DNA of 64,000 nt from contig JBAXPV010000013.1 of NCBI GenBank assembly GCA_037132075.1, positions 45,100 through 109,099 on the forward strand, given 5' to 3'. Made by a program: the position numbers and the translations under genes. Shown in pieces: positions 16,578-25,512 of this stretch; position 1 is the first letter of the stretch; each line of letters begins with the position of its first letter. This DNA comes from JBAXPV01 sp037132075. Its GTDB lineage: Bacteria > Bacteroidota > Bacteroidia > Bacteroidales > CAIXZF01. A model generated the notes under the pieces. It saw only the letters and a program-made list of their open reading frames with translations, did not search any database and was not told the DNA's origin.

Positions 16578-17117
16578 ATGACTTTGAACCAAATCATCCT
16601 TTTCTCCTTTTTTACAATTGTTGCGATCATTCTTGCTTCAGGATATCTGCGAAAAATTTACCATAAGAAACTCGAAAAGAAAAAAACACTTGTGCCTCAA
16701 GGACCAAGGAAAATTGATTTTGAGCTAAAAGGGGATATCTTCGAACTAAGCAAACTGGCTATTATTCTTGAAGATTTGGAGCGTTACGAAATCCCTGTAA
16801 AAACAATTTTCGAGCTGAACGTAATTATTGAAGAGATTTTTTCTGGCATTGTCACGAGGCATCAAGAAGGAGTGCATGATAATAAAATTATCATCACACT
16901 TATTCTCGAGCTGGGTCAAATCATGGTATGCATTAAGGACAACAATGATGAATTTGATCCTACCGTGATCCCCGCCATTGATTTAAATGCTCCTATTGAA
17001 GAAATCTCATTCCAGGGTCTGGGTTTTCATATGATCAGGCACCTGGCGGATCAATTGAGTTATCAGAGGCTTGATGGTCAGAACGTTTTATCCCTGAGGA
17101 AAACCTATAAATCCTGA
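16578..17117 (+). CDS. RsbW-like HATPase protein with N-terminal membrane span
   Basis: A 179-residue protein: one N-terminal span (about 5-24), then a HATPase_c_2 domain like that of anti-sigma-factor serine kinases. The glycine-rich G2 box (GLGFHMIRHLAD) and an aspartate box (IKDNNDEFDP) are clear. The N-box (EEIFSGIVTRH) lacks the asparagine that normally holds magnesium, so kinase activity may be weak or lost. Its stop overlaps the start of the NapH-like gene by one base, so the two are translationally coupled. No anti-anti-sigma (STAS) partner is in the window. A membrane-tethered switch protein for the island is possible but not shown. Confidence 0.8.
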   Translation: MTLNQIILFSFFTIVAIILASGYLRKIYHKKLEKKKTLVPQGPRKIDFELKGDIFELSKLAIILEDLERYEIPVKTIFELNVIIEEIFSGIVTRHQEGVHDNKIIITLILELGQIMVCIKDNNDEFDPTVIPAIDLNAPIEEISFQGLGFHMIRHLADQLSYQRLDGQNVLSLRKTYKS

Positions 17118-18421
17118 TGAAAAGGTTAAAATTCATAGAGGCACTCCTTCGATGGAAATGGTATCCTGATGTTTTCAGGATCCCATTATTTATAGGCGCT
17201 TTTTACCTCATTTATGCCTTATTATTTGGGGAGCAAGCTGAAGGCAAGAACGCCGGATTATCTGTCATGTGGGTCTTGTTATGGTCCCTTCAACCCATTG
17301 TTTTTATTCTTTTTGGTCGATTCTGGTGTGGGATATGTCCTTTCAGTTCTGCAGGCGACTTGGTTCAAAAAGTGGTTGGCAACGAAATACACCCTCCACT
17401 TTTTATTAAAAAATATGGCGTCTGGTTTGCCTATTCATTCTTCTGTGTGATCCTGGTTATAGAAACTTTGGTGCATATGTCGGGTTCTACTGCGGCTTCC
17501 AGTATTTTATTATTGACTATTTTCACCATGGCCATGATCTCCGGGGCCTTCTTCAAACGGCGGACCTGGTGTCGCTACTTATGTCCGCTTGGAGTCGGCG
17601 GGGGCGTTTTCTCCAGGCTCAGGATCATTAAATTAAGTAAGGATAACAAAATCTGTAATGACTGTAAAGAATTTGAATGCATCCAGGGGACAATAGATTC
17701 CAAAGGCTGCCCCATGGGTTTGTGTGTAAAAAAGCATGACCTGGATGCAGATTGTATCGCATGTGGGAATTGCCTGAAAAATTGCCCCAATGATTCTCCT
17801 CGTATTCAATTACGTTCACCGGTACAAGGCTTCCTTTCCAATGTAAAAATGAACCAGGCAGAGGCAGCGTTTGCGAGTAGTTTTATTGGTTTATCCATTG
17901 CATTATACCTGATTAAAGACAAACTAGGAGAGATTAACCGGATTTTTGGCTTTGAAAATGACTTATGGAATAGACTCCTTGCCATCAGCATTTTTACCGG
18001 TCTTTCTTTTTTACTCTTTTATTTGTTTAGTTATCTCATGCGGCCAATCACAGGCCAAACACATAAACATAACTTCAGATTTTTTGGGTTCTTTCTGATT
18101 CCTTACATTTATTTCGCATTGTTTAACCTTACTGCGATCCGGGAAGTAATACTGAATGGGGGAAACTTATATTACAATTTTGCCATAGGAATAGGCATGC
18201 CCTTACCAATAACCCTGATTCCCCCATTAATCAGCATCCAGGGTATGCATGTCATTCAAGGTATGGGAATATTGATTGGAAGCATCGTGTCAATTGTTTA
18301 TTGTTTGTATGAGTTAACAAAAGCAATGAACAACAACCAGAGGAATAAAATCATAGCAGTATACAGCGTGTTCCTGGTAATGATTACGGGATTCAGTATT
18401 TATCTGCTTTTATTTCTATAA
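17117..18421 (+). CDS. NapH/CcoG-like polytopic 4Fe-4S membrane protein
   Basis: A 434-residue membrane protein. Before the ferredoxin domain are the paired motifs of the NapH family, GRFWCGICPF and WCRYLCPLG, which in this family lie at the cytoplasmic membrane face. Then come a cysteine-rich segment (CNDCKEFEC, CPMGLC) and one clear 4Fe-4S binding site (CIACGNCLKNCP). Several further membrane spans fill residues 240-434, longer than classic NapH (about 290 residues). NapH-type proteins move electrons between quinol and other membrane carriers. It is coupled to the RsbW-like gene by a TGATG overlap. It probably belongs functionally to the redox island; the partner is not identified. Confidence 0.87.
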   Translation: MKRLKFIEALLRWKWYPDVFRIPLFIGAFYLIYALLFGEQAEGKNAGLSVMWVLLWSLQPIVFILFGRFWCGICPFSSAGDLVQKVVGNEIHPPLFIKKYGVWFAYSFFCVILVIETLVHMSGSTAASSILLLTIFTMAMISGAFFKRRTWCRYLCPLGVGGGVFSRLRIIKLSKDNKICNDCKEFECIQGTIDSKGCPMGLCVKKHDLDADCIACGNCLKNCPNDSPRIQLRSPVQGFLSNVKMNQAEAAFASSFIGLSIALYLIKDKLGEINRIFGFENDLWNRLLAISIFTGLSFLLFYLFSYLMRPITGQTHKHNFRFFGFFLIPYIYFALFNLTAIREVILNGGNLYYNFAIGIGMPLPITLIPPLISIQGMHVIQGMGILIGSIVSIVYCLYELTKAMNNNQRNKIIAVYSVFLVMITGFSIYLLLFL

Positions 18422-18424
18422 TGA

Positions 18425-18795
18425 TCAAATTTGGGTTCTGAAATTTGAAAATACAGACTTCACAAATCTGTTGTTGGAAATAACAGTATTATTGGGGAAT
18501 CCAATATTATATTCATTGGCTATTACTGTATTGTATCCGGTATTAGAAAACAGGCAATGTGTGATGACAATATTGTTTGTCGTATCCCTGAAAAGTAAGG
18601 TGCCGGAACTTGTACTACCCGTTAAACTGATGCCTTTGAGCGTTACGTTTTTGCATTTATTGATTCGATCTTAGTGCCAGAGGTATTCATGATCACAAGC
18701 GAACTATCTCCTGAGGCGGATTCAATGGTCACCTTGCTATTCGGGGAAGAGCTTGCAAAGGAGTTGATAGAAACGCTTTCATTATAGGTACCCAT
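18425..18795 (-). pseudogene. Remnant of a right-handed beta-helix surface protein gene, frameshifted
   Basis: On the minus strand, an ATG at 18795 opens GTYNESVSINSFASSSP and continues with beta-helix-like text to a TAA near 18650. A second frame continues the same pattern (CKNVTLKGISLTG, NNTVISNNRF) to a TGA at 18425-18427, so one frameshift lies around 18650-18675. The opening residues resemble an internal strand of pectate-lyase-type or right-handed beta-helix proteins, and an in-frame stop just upstream shows the N terminus is missing. The piece abuts the NapH-like gene stop. It is probably a decayed fragment of a secreted protein; a sequencing error could explain the frameshift but not the missing N terminus. 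Confidence 0.7.
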
Positions 18796-18916
18796 AATCC
18801 AATTTTTTGTTAAAAATAGAACAGGTATAAATGGAAAACTTTACAACATTGTAAAATTTTCAATTAAAAAGGGGAATTTTAGAAATAGTTTGTTCATTGT
18901 TTTTTCACCAAAAAGA

Positions 18917-18941
18917 AAACCCCTTGATAATCAAGGGGTTT
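18917..18941 (-). terminator. Hairpin downstream of tRNA-Arg
   Basis: AAACCCCTTGA and TCAAGGGGTTT form a perfect 11-base stem with a 3-base loop, 14 bases beyond the tRNA 3' end. On the minus strand it is followed by TTTTC and more T-rich sequence, as expected for an intrinsic terminator. Confidence 0.8.
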
Positions 18942-18954
18942 AAGGTAAAGTCAG

Positions 18955-19026
18955 TAGCTCCACCAAGAATCGAACTTGGATTTGATGTTTAGGAAACATC
19001 TGTTCTATCCATTGAACTATGGAGCC
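18955..19026 (-). tRNA. tRNA-Arg (anticodon CCT)
   Basis: The minus strand reads GGCTCCA, D arm GTTCAATGGATAGAAC, anticodon stem GATGT/ACATC around the loop TTCCTAA, T arm CCAAGTTCGATTCTTGG, then TGGAGCT and discriminator A. The anticodon CCT decodes AGG as arginine. The first acceptor pair is G-U. CCA is not encoded. Confidence 0.95.
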
Positions 19027-19058
19027 AGGATGTAGGACATAAGCCCGTTTTGAGGGTG

Positions 19059-19089
19059 CAAAGATATGCTTTTCCGGAATTTTATCAAA
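19059..19089 (-). promoter_or_regulatory. Canonical Bacteroidota promoter of tRNA-Arg
   Basis: On the minus strand TTTG (19089-19086) and TATCTTTG (19066-19059) are separated by exactly 19 bases, the full TTTG-N19-TAnnTTTG consensus. Transcription should start near 19053, about 27 bases before the mature tRNA end. Confidence 0.8.
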
Positions 19090-19168
19090 GCCATTGATTT
19101 CCTAAGTAATAATCACTAAGTTTGGACTAACTTATCCTGCTAAAAACAAACGACTAAACCTCATTACG

Positions 19169-20569
19169 ATGAAAATTCAATTTCTCGGCGCCGCCCGCCA
19201 GGTAACAGGAAGTAAACACCTGATCACACTGGAAAATGGGAAAACGATCCTCCTCGATTGCGGAATGTTCCAAGGAAAAGGGCTCGAAACGGATTCCATG
19301 AACAGAAACCTGGGCTTTGACCCTGCCACCCTCGACCACATCATCCTTTCCCATGCCCATATTGACCATTCCGGACTCATCCCTTATGTTTATAAATTAG
19401 GATTCAGAGGTTCGGTTATTTGTAGTGATGCCACCCGAGATTTGTGTGCCATTATGCTGGCCGACAGTGGTCATATCCAGGAGATGGATGTCCTCCATTT
19501 TAACAAACGAAGAACAGAGAAACATCTACCCGTGATAGATCCAATCTTTACAGAGAAAGATGCACGTGCATGCATGGAACTATTCATCGGTGTAACGTAC
19601 GACCGTAAGTTCAACATTGACAATCACATTCGTGTAAAATTCACCAACACAGGCCATATGCTGGGGAGCGGTGTCGTCAATCTCAACATCACAGAAAATG
19701 GGAAGACCACCAGTATTGCCTATACAGGAGATATCGGGCGGCCTGCAAACCGTATCCTCAAATCGCCACAGCCTTTCCCGCAATGTGACGTCCTCATCAC
19801 GGAATCGACCTATGGAGACCGTCTTCACCCCCACCTCCAAGTGGCAGAAAGTGAGCTTTTGCGCGTACTCCATGAAACCTGTGTCGAGAAAAAGGGGAAG
19901 CTGATCATCCCATCATTCGCGATTGGGCGTACACAAGAAATCGTATACTCTCTTAATAAATTCTTTAACGAAGGGAAACTGCCCAAGATCAAGATCTATG
20001 TTGACAGTCCCCTGGCTGTGAATGCAACGGAAATCTTCCGCTTGCACACCAATTACCTTAACGATGACGTGAAACATGTCATGTTCAGCGATCCCGATCC
20101 ATTTGGATTCAGCTCATTGGAATATATCACCAAAGTTGAGGATTCTAAAATACTAAATACACTCAACGAGCCCTGTGTCATTATCTCATCCTCAGGGATG
20201 ATGGAAGCCGGACGAATAAAACACCACCTGGCAAACAACATTTCAGATCCGAAAAATACAATTCTTGTTGTGGGCTATTGTGCTCCTTCCAGCCTGGGGG
20301 CCCGCCTTTTAAGTGGCGAGAAAATCATTTCCATTTTTGGGGAGAAACACCTGGTAAAGGCAAAAATAGAAATGATAGAAGCCTTTTCCGGGCATGGCGA
20401 CTATACAGAAATGATCGATTTTATCAATTGCCAGAGAAAAAGTCTTGTTGATAAAGTTTTTCTTGTCCATGGTGACTTTCCTGCACAGCAGTTTTATGCA
20501 TTACAACTCCAGAAAGCGGGCTATACCCATATTGAAATTCCTGAACAAGGAGCCACATTTGATCTTTGA
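19169..20569 (+). CDS. Metallo-beta-lactamase/beta-CASP ribonuclease-like protein
   Basis: A 466-residue cytoplasmic protein of the RNA-processing beta-CASP group (CPSF73/YsgI-like exonucleases). The zinc site motif HAHIDH is near residue 65, the ESTYGD motif near 215, and the beta-CASP landmarks follow (ISSSGMMEAGR, VGYCAPSSLG, FSGHGD, VHGD). These indicate a complete nuclease rather than a small-molecule hydrolase. The gene is monocistronic, convergent with the metalloprotease-like gene 10 bases after its stop. Substrate RNA is unknown. Start ATG at 19169 gives the usual N terminus (MKIQFLGAARQVTGS). Confidence 0.93.
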   Translation: MKIQFLGAARQVTGSKHLITLENGKTILLDCGMFQGKGLETDSMNRNLGFDPATLDHIILSHAHIDHSGLIPYVYKLGFRGSVICSDATRDLCAIMLADSGHIQEMDVLHFNKRRTEKHLPVIDPIFTEKDARACMELFIGVTYDRKFNIDNHIRVKFTNTGHMLGSGVVNLNITENGKTTSIAYTGDIGRPANRILKSPQPFPQCDVLITESTYGDRLHPHLQVAESELLRVLHETCVEKKGKLIIPSFAIGRTQEIVYSLNKFFNEGKLPKIKIYVDSPLAVNATEIFRLHTNYLNDDVKHVMFSDPDPFGFSSLEYITKVEDSKILNTLNEPCVIISSSGMMEAGRIKHHLANNISDPKNTILVVGYCAPSSLGARLLSGEKIISIFGEKHLVKAKIEMIEAFSGHGDYTEMIDFINCQRKSLVDKVFLVHGDFPAQQFYALQLQKAGYTHIEIPEQGATFDL

Positions 20570-20579
20570 TTGAATTCTA

Positions 20580-21251
20580 TTATTTTTCATGATCAGACGC
20601 ACCGATCAGATGTTCAATGTCAGTCGGTTTTAAATAAACATCCCCTTTATAAGCCTTGTATGTCTCACTGGCCTTTGACTGGTTTAAAACATAAAAAGTC
20701 CAGTCATACAACTGCCAACCCAAGCCCCGGCCTATTGTAATCAAATCAATCTCTTTTTCAAATTTTCGCTTGCCTTTGCGATTGGTATAAGCGAGTCCTC
20801 TGTTTAAAACTTGCAGGATGCCTTTATCTCTGTAATCAAGAACATGTCCGAATTCATGACCGAACAATCCAACCGTAGCATTAAATGGCACTTCAGCAAG
20901 CCTGATCCTATCTCCACGGATTTCACTATTAATCCTAATGACATAGGTCCGCTTTAACCTTCCCCTGAATAAGAGACTGAAAACAGACGGTCTTGTATTT
21001 AATGTGGTATGAATCCTTTTCTCTTTGAAAACAATCGTGGCACCCCTCAATTCGGGGTAATACGACAAAGCAATTAAAGCAGGAAGCCTGAGCTGTTTCG
21101 GGATCTCTCCCGAGCATTGAAACAAAAGACTTAGGCTGTCAAGCCGAGCGGAAAAATAAGTACTGTCCAGAGCACGGATTGAACCATGATTCTGAGCAAG
21201 AACATTTGCCGATAGAAAGAGAAATAATATGAATCCGAAGACTCGTTTCAT
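20580..21251 (-). CDS. Putative secreted HExxH metallopeptidase-like protein
   Basis: A 223-residue protein with a cleavable signal peptide (about residues 1-19, ending ANVLAQ). It contains HEFGH near residue 132, a gluzincin-type zinc and catalytic signature, and a downstream acidic helix (KFEKEIDLITIGRG) that could supply the third zinc ligand. I do not recognise a named family. The protein is short for a secreted protease and has no sorting tail. The neighbouring SDR gene lies 72 bases upstream on the same strand. The peptidase idea rests on the motif alone, and a degenerate role is possible. Confidence 0.6.
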   Translation of the reverse strand: MKRVFGFILFLFLSANVLAQNHGSIRALDSTYFSARLDSLSLLFQCSGEIPKQLRLPALIALSYYPELRGATIVFKEKRIHTTLNTRPSVFSLLFRGRLKRTYVIRINSEIRGDRIRLAEVPFNATVGLFGHEFGHVLDYRDKGILQVLNRGLAYTNRKGKRKFEKEIDLITIGRGLGWQLYDWTFYVLNQSKASETYKAYKGDVYLKPTDIEHLIGASDHEK

Positions 21252-21323
21252 AGGGCAATGTTAGATGACCGTCTCATGCACAGCCGGCATTATATTCATT
21301 TCCCCAAATGGAATATAGTATTG

Positions 21324-22160
21324 TTAAGCAACCAGTTGCTCGAGGGTGCTATAACTCGGATAACCCTTTACTTCAACAAAACCATTGGGTCCGTAATATT
21401 CACCCCCCTTTACATCTTTGGCAACACTTGCCCTGATAGCCGGAATTGCCTCAACACTGGCATTTGCACCACCAAACATGCTGAAAAAAGGCTTGAACAG
21501 CTTCCATGATAAACTATTTTCAAGCTTTCTCTCATGATTTTTGTTATGAGTACCCGGATAAGCTGCCACTGCAATGCAGTTTACACCTTCTTTGTCAAAA
21601 CGCTTCTGAAGTTCGTAAGTGAATAGCATATTTGCCATTTTAAAACCCATAGCTTTTGAAGAATTTCCGTGAGCAGTACCGGCTAAAAGCTTTGAGAAAT
21701 CTTTGGCATGTATTTTATTTTCCCCTTCACTCAGCGTAACCACTCGTGAATTGTGGGCTTTCGTTAAAGAAGGCAGCAAGAGACCCGTGAGCGTAAAATG
21801 AGCGAGTTGGCTAACATTACCATCTTTACCTTTGGTCTGAATACTAACATTCGCGGCATTGTGTAACAAAACATCCAATCTTTCAAACTTACTCCTGAAA
21901 GCCTCAACAAACAGATTCATTGATTTCATATCACTGATATCAAGTGCCATCAATTCAATATTGGCCTTTGGATGCTGATCAAGAATCATCTTTTTTGCTT
22001 TTTCACCAATAGTAAGATCATGACATGCCATAATTGTTGTGGCCCCTTTGGCTGAGAATGTTTTCACTGCTTCAAACCCAATGCTATTGCTTCCTTCGGT
22101 AACAATGATAATCTTCCCTGTTAAATCAGGAGTGTTTGCGCTTGTCCAATTTACGTTCAT
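21324..22160 (-). CDS. SDR-family protein with altered NAD-binding and catalytic motifs
   Basis: A 278-residue short-chain dehydrogenase/reductase-like protein, closest in layout to retinol/protochlorophyllide-type SDRs. The Rossmann start reads IIIVTEGSNSIGFE, where TGxxxGIG is expected: two of the three glycines are replaced (E22, S26). The catalytic serine is present (S144 in VVTLSEG), but in the YxxxK motif the tyrosine is replaced by alanine (A170-MGF-K174). The cofactor loop and the LHNAA motif remain. It may be a non-catalytic SDR or one with another activity. A TATTTTTG box at 22230-22237 could drive it. Confidence 0.82.
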   Translation of the reverse strand: MNVNWTSANTPDLTGKIIIVTEGSNSIGFEAVKTFSAKGATTIMACHDLTIGEKAKKMILDQHPKANIELMALDISDMKSMNLFVEAFRSKFERLDVLLHNAANVSIQTKGKDGNVSQLAHFTLTGLLLPSLTKAHNSRVVTLSEGENKIHAKDFSKLLAGTAHGNSSKAMGFKMANMLFTYELQKRFDKEGVNCIAVAAYPGTHNKNHERKLENSLSWKLFKPFFSMFGGANASVEAIPAIRASVAKDVKGGEYYGPNGFVEVKGYPSYSTLEQLVA

Positions 22161-22229
22161 TAAAAATGTTTTAGTGTTACGACAATTTGTTAAAATCCAG
22201 GTTTACGCCTTTTCTCGTAAAAAATTACA

Positions 22230-22237
22230 CAAAAATA
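22230..22237 (-). promoter_or_regulatory. -7 box upstream of the SDR gene
   Basis: The minus strand reads TATTTTTG, a match to TAnnTTTG, about 70 bases before the SDR start. The -33 region is not convincing. Confidence 0.3.
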
Positions 22238-22351
22238 CGATAGAATAATCACATGGCATAGCAAGTTCGCGTTAAATACTTAAAGTAAATTATCAATCTT
22301 CTTTTAATAATTCAACGTATAGGCGCCGTGGAAGAGTTGTTTCGCTGAAAA

Positions 22352-22954
22352 TTATATGATGATTTTAGAAATATCAATATGGTCGCCTTCTTCAAAACCA
22401 ACACTAACAAAAAGTCCGTTTTTCGCTTTAGAATAAAGGCTTGAATCCAATTGTTTGCTTCTGATAATTTCATCGAACGTCAAAGCACAATAAGCTAGGG
22501 GCAGGATCCAGTCTAAAAAATCAACATCATCCGGATCGTCTTCCCGGATGAGCTCGTTGAACTCAGTTAACACCCCGACAATCCCAAAATTATTTTCAGG
22601 ATCATACCTGGGCTCATCTGCCCAATCTACATCCTCAGCATCATAATTATCAGATCCTCTGAGGCATATTGCATAATATTCTCTTTCAGTTTCCTCATCC
22701 CAGATCTTACTAATCCCAATCCATAGTGCAACAATACTTTTTGGCAGGGCCTTGTCTGTCAGGATTTGTTCTACCCACCTTACAATATCCTTTTGTTCCG
22801 CCTGCGTATTTAACTGACGCAATACCTTCCAATAAAGCTTCGGCTTAATGCTTTCATGAAAGTCGATAATCTGAATCCAGGTTTCTGCTATTGGGAGCTT
22901 CGCTGCTAACAGCGATTCCAGTTTTTCCCAGGAATTGTCATGATTGAATTCCAT
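22352..22954 (-). CDS. Hypothetical acidic protein
   Basis: A 200-residue soluble protein rich in Asp, Glu and Trp, with a very acidic middle (about residues 128-150, including EDVDWADEP and REDDPDDVDFLDW). No signal peptide, membrane span or known motif was found. The 98 bases that separate it from metG contain two copies of TCGCCAAGTC (23020-23029 and 23044-23053). The acidic helical look recalls immunity-type proteins, but no toxin gene is near and I do not assign a function. Confidence 0.7.
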   Translation of the reverse strand: MEFNHDNSWEKLESLLAAKLPIAETWIQIIDFHESIKPKLYWKVLRQLNTQAEQKDIVRWVEQILTDKALPKSIVALWIGISKIWDEETEREYYAICLRGSDNYDAEDVDWADEPRYDPENNFGIVGVLTEFNELIREDDPDDVDFLDWILPLAYCALTFDEIIRSKQLDSSLYSKAKNGLFVSVGFEEGDHIDISKIII

Positions 22955-23052
22955 TATTGTTTATTTGATTGGTTTAATAATCTTCCATAATCCTTCGACT
23001 CTGCTACAGAATAACCGCATCGCCAAGTCGCCTTTGCGCTCAGTCGCCAAGT

Positions 23053-25116
23053 CTATTTAACTGTACTCCCATTATTAAACCCCGCCGTCGTGGGCGCCAC
23101 AATGGAGAGCTTCCCATTTGCATCCTCTGCCATCAGGACCATCCCATTACTTATATTTCCTTTGATCTCTCTAGGCTCGAGGTTGATCAGAAAACAAGCT
23201 TGTTTGCCAACCAAGTCTTCGGGTTCATAAAACTCAGCAATCCCTGAAACTATTGTCCGGGTGTCAACACCCGTATTGATTGTGACTTTCAATAGTTTCT
23301 TTGTCTTGGGAACTTTTTCTGCAGCCAAAATGGTACCAATCCTGATGTCCATTTTGGTGAAATCATCATAGCTGATGATATTTTTAGCCGGGGCAACCTC
23401 GACTGCTGATTTTGTTTCATTATCAGCCTTAGACTGGTGCAGCTTTGCAACCTGGGCAAGGATAGTATCATCCTCGATCCTTTCAAAAAGGAATTCTGGC
23501 TGATTAAGCTGGTGGCCTGAAGATAGCAGATCTGCACGACCAGCCTCTGACCATTTCATGGTTTTCTTTTCAATCAGACTGTTGATTTTCTGAGAAGTAA
23601 ATGGCAAAAAAGGCTCACCCAATATACTCAGGTTCGCACAAATCTGCATACACAGATTCAATACAGTTCCAACCCTGATCGGGTCTTCCTTGAACTTCTT
23701 CCAGGGTTCCTGCTCGGTTAGATATTTGTTGCCCAGCCTTGCCAGGTTCATCAACTCATTTAATGCTTCACGGAAACGATAATGATCAAGGCTGCCACTG
23801 ATACGGCCAGGGAACGTGGCCATTTCAGTGATAAGTATTTCATCTTCTGGACTCAATACATCAACTGAAGGGACTTTGCTATCAAAATACTTTTGGCAGA
23901 GTACCAGCGTCCGGTTCACAAAATTGCCATAAATGGCGAGTAATTCATTATTATTCCTGGCCTGGAAATCTTTCCAGGTGAAGTCATTGTCTTTGGTTTC
24001 GGGTGCATTGGCGCAGAGGACATAGCGAAGCACATCCTGTTTCCCCGGGAAATCCTGCAAATACTCATGTAGCCAAACAGCCCAGTTACGGGAAGTAGAA
24101 ATTTTATCACCTTCCAGGTTGAGAAATTCATTGGCAGGGACATTATCCGGAAGGATATAACTTCCTTCAGCATGCAACATTGCCGGAAAAATAATACAAT
24201 GAAAAACGATGTTATCTTTCCCGATAAAATGAACGAGTTTACTTTCTTTGTCTTTCCACCATTTCTCCCAATCACGACCAGCTTCCTGTGAAGCCCAGTC
24301 CTGCGTGGCTGAAATATAACCAATGGGGGCATCGAACCAGACATATAGAACTTTTCCGGTAGCGCCGTCAATAGGGACGGCAACACCCCAATCGAGATCA
24401 CGGGTCACCGCACGTGCCTGAAGTCCCTGGTCGATCCATGACTTACACTGCCCGTATACATTTGCTTTCCAGTCATCTTTATGACCTTCTAGTATCCACG
24501 TTTTTAGCCAGCTTTCATAAGCATCGAGGGGAAGAAACCAGTGCTTGGTTTCTTTCAAAACCGGGAGATTCCCACTTAAGGCTGAACGCGGATTGATTAG
24601 ATCCGTTGCATTTAGCGAAGTGCCACATTTCTCGCACTGGTCACCATAAGCCTTTTCATTGCCACAATGAGGACAGGTTCCCGTGACATATCTGTCTGCC
24701 AGGAATTGATTGGTCTCTTCATCATAAAGCTGTAATGAAGTTTTTTCAATAAAATCTCCATGCTCGTACATCTTTTTAAAGAAGGCCGAGGCGGTCTTAT
24801 GATGAATTGGAGCTGAAGTTCTTGAATAAATGTCGAAAGAAATCCCGAATTCCTTAAATGATTCCTTAATAATATGATGGTATTTGTCGACGATATCCTG
24901 TGGTGTGACCCCTTCTTGTCTTGCCTTGATGGTAATAGGCACTCCGTGCTCATCAGACCCCCCGATAAAAATGACTTCTTCTCCTTTAAGCCTAAGGTAT
25001 CTTGCATAGATATCAGCCGGCACATAAACCCCTGCCAGGTGACCAATATGTATGGGTCCGTTGGCATACGGCAAGGCGGAGGTAATCGTAGTTCTTTTAT
25101 AATGATTCTTTTCCAT
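23053..25116 (-). CDS. metG: Methionyl-tRNA synthetase with C-terminal tRNA-binding domain
   Basis: Charges tRNA-Met with methionine. Length is 687 residues. The class I signature HIGH is in NGPIHIGHLAG near residue 20; the zinc knuckle (CPHCGNEKAYGDQCEKCG) lies near residues 150-165; the KMSKS loop reads KISTS near residue 335. Residues about 585-687 form the EMAP/Trbp111-type tRNA-binding OB fold (FTKMDIRIGTI, NLEPREIKGNISNGM) fused to the enzyme, as is usual in this phylum. It follows folB on the same strand after 16 bases and is likely co-transcribed. Confidence 0.98.
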   Translation of the reverse strand: MEKNHYKRTTITSALPYANGPIHIGHLAGVYVPADIYARYLRLKGEEVIFIGGSDEHGVPITIKARQEGVTPQDIVDKYHHIIKESFKEFGISFDIYSRTSAPIHHKTASAFFKKMYEHGDFIEKTSLQLYDEETNQFLADRYVTGTCPHCGNEKAYGDQCEKCGTSLNATDLINPRSALSGNLPVLKETKHWFLPLDAYESWLKTWILEGHKDDWKANVYGQCKSWIDQGLQARAVTRDLDWGVAVPIDGATGKVLYVWFDAPIGYISATQDWASQEAGRDWEKWWKDKESKLVHFIGKDNIVFHCIIFPAMLHAEGSYILPDNVPANEFLNLEGDKISTSRNWAVWLHEYLQDFPGKQDVLRYVLCANAPETKDNDFTWKDFQARNNNELLAIYGNFVNRTLVLCQKYFDSKVPSVDVLSPEDEILITEMATFPGRISGSLDHYRFREALNELMNLARLGNKYLTEQEPWKKFKEDPIRVGTVLNLCMQICANLSILGEPFLPFTSQKINSLIEKKTMKWSEAGRADLLSSGHQLNQPEFLFERIEDDTILAQVAKLHQSKADNETKSAVEVAPAKNIISYDDFTKMDIRIGTILAAEKVPKTKKLLKVTINTGVDTRTIVSGIAEFYEPEDLVGKQACFLINLEPREIKGNISNGMVLMAEDANGKLSIVAPTTAGFNNGSTVK

Positions 25117-25132
25117 GCTAGAGAAATTACAA

Positions 25133-25492
25133 TTAGAGGTCGTCAGAGGTTAAAGTCACGCTTACACTTTCTGCCTTACCGCCAATTGGAGGATTCATTT
25201 TTGAAATTTTAACTTTTATCCATTTGATCTGAGAAAATTGTTCCAGGATCGATGTCATGATCCGCAAAGAAACATTTTCAAGTAACTTGGACTTAATGTC
25301 CATCTCTGTCTTCACCAACTGGTATAAAGTCACATAATTGATGGTCTTCTGTATGTTATCATCCAGCGCGGCTTCTGATGTGTCGGTTTCAACGATGAGG
25401 TTGACCAGAAACCGGGTACCGATGAGTTGCTCTTCTGCAAAACAACCATGATAGGAGAAAAACTCCATATTTTCGAGTGAAATGAGTGCCAT
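25133..25492 (-). CDS. folB: Dihydroneopterin aldolase
   Basis: Folate pathway enzyme that converts dihydroneopterin to 6-hydroxymethyl-dihydropterin and glycolaldehyde. I place the start at the ATG at 25492 (MALISLENMEFFSYHG), giving 119 residues, the normal size. The frame stays open upstream to 25618, but those 42 codons only translate a GC-rich tandem repeat and are not conserved-looking. Motifs: FSYHGCFAEEQLIG near the N terminus and the C-terminal VKISKMNPPIGG. metG follows 16 bases after its stop. Confidence 0.93.
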   Translation of the reverse strand: MALISLENMEFFSYHGCFAEEQLIGTRFLVNLIVETDTSEAALDDNIQKTINYVTLYQLVKTEMDIKSKLLENVSLRIMTSILEQFSQIKWIKVKISKMNPPIGGKAESVSVTLTSDDL

Positions 25493-25512
25493 GGGGACAA
25501 TAATATTATGGC

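Noticed and set aside
18471..18674. Plus-strand open frame opposite the beta-helix remnant
   Set aside because: The minus strand carries recognisable beta-helix text; the plus frame is its shadow.
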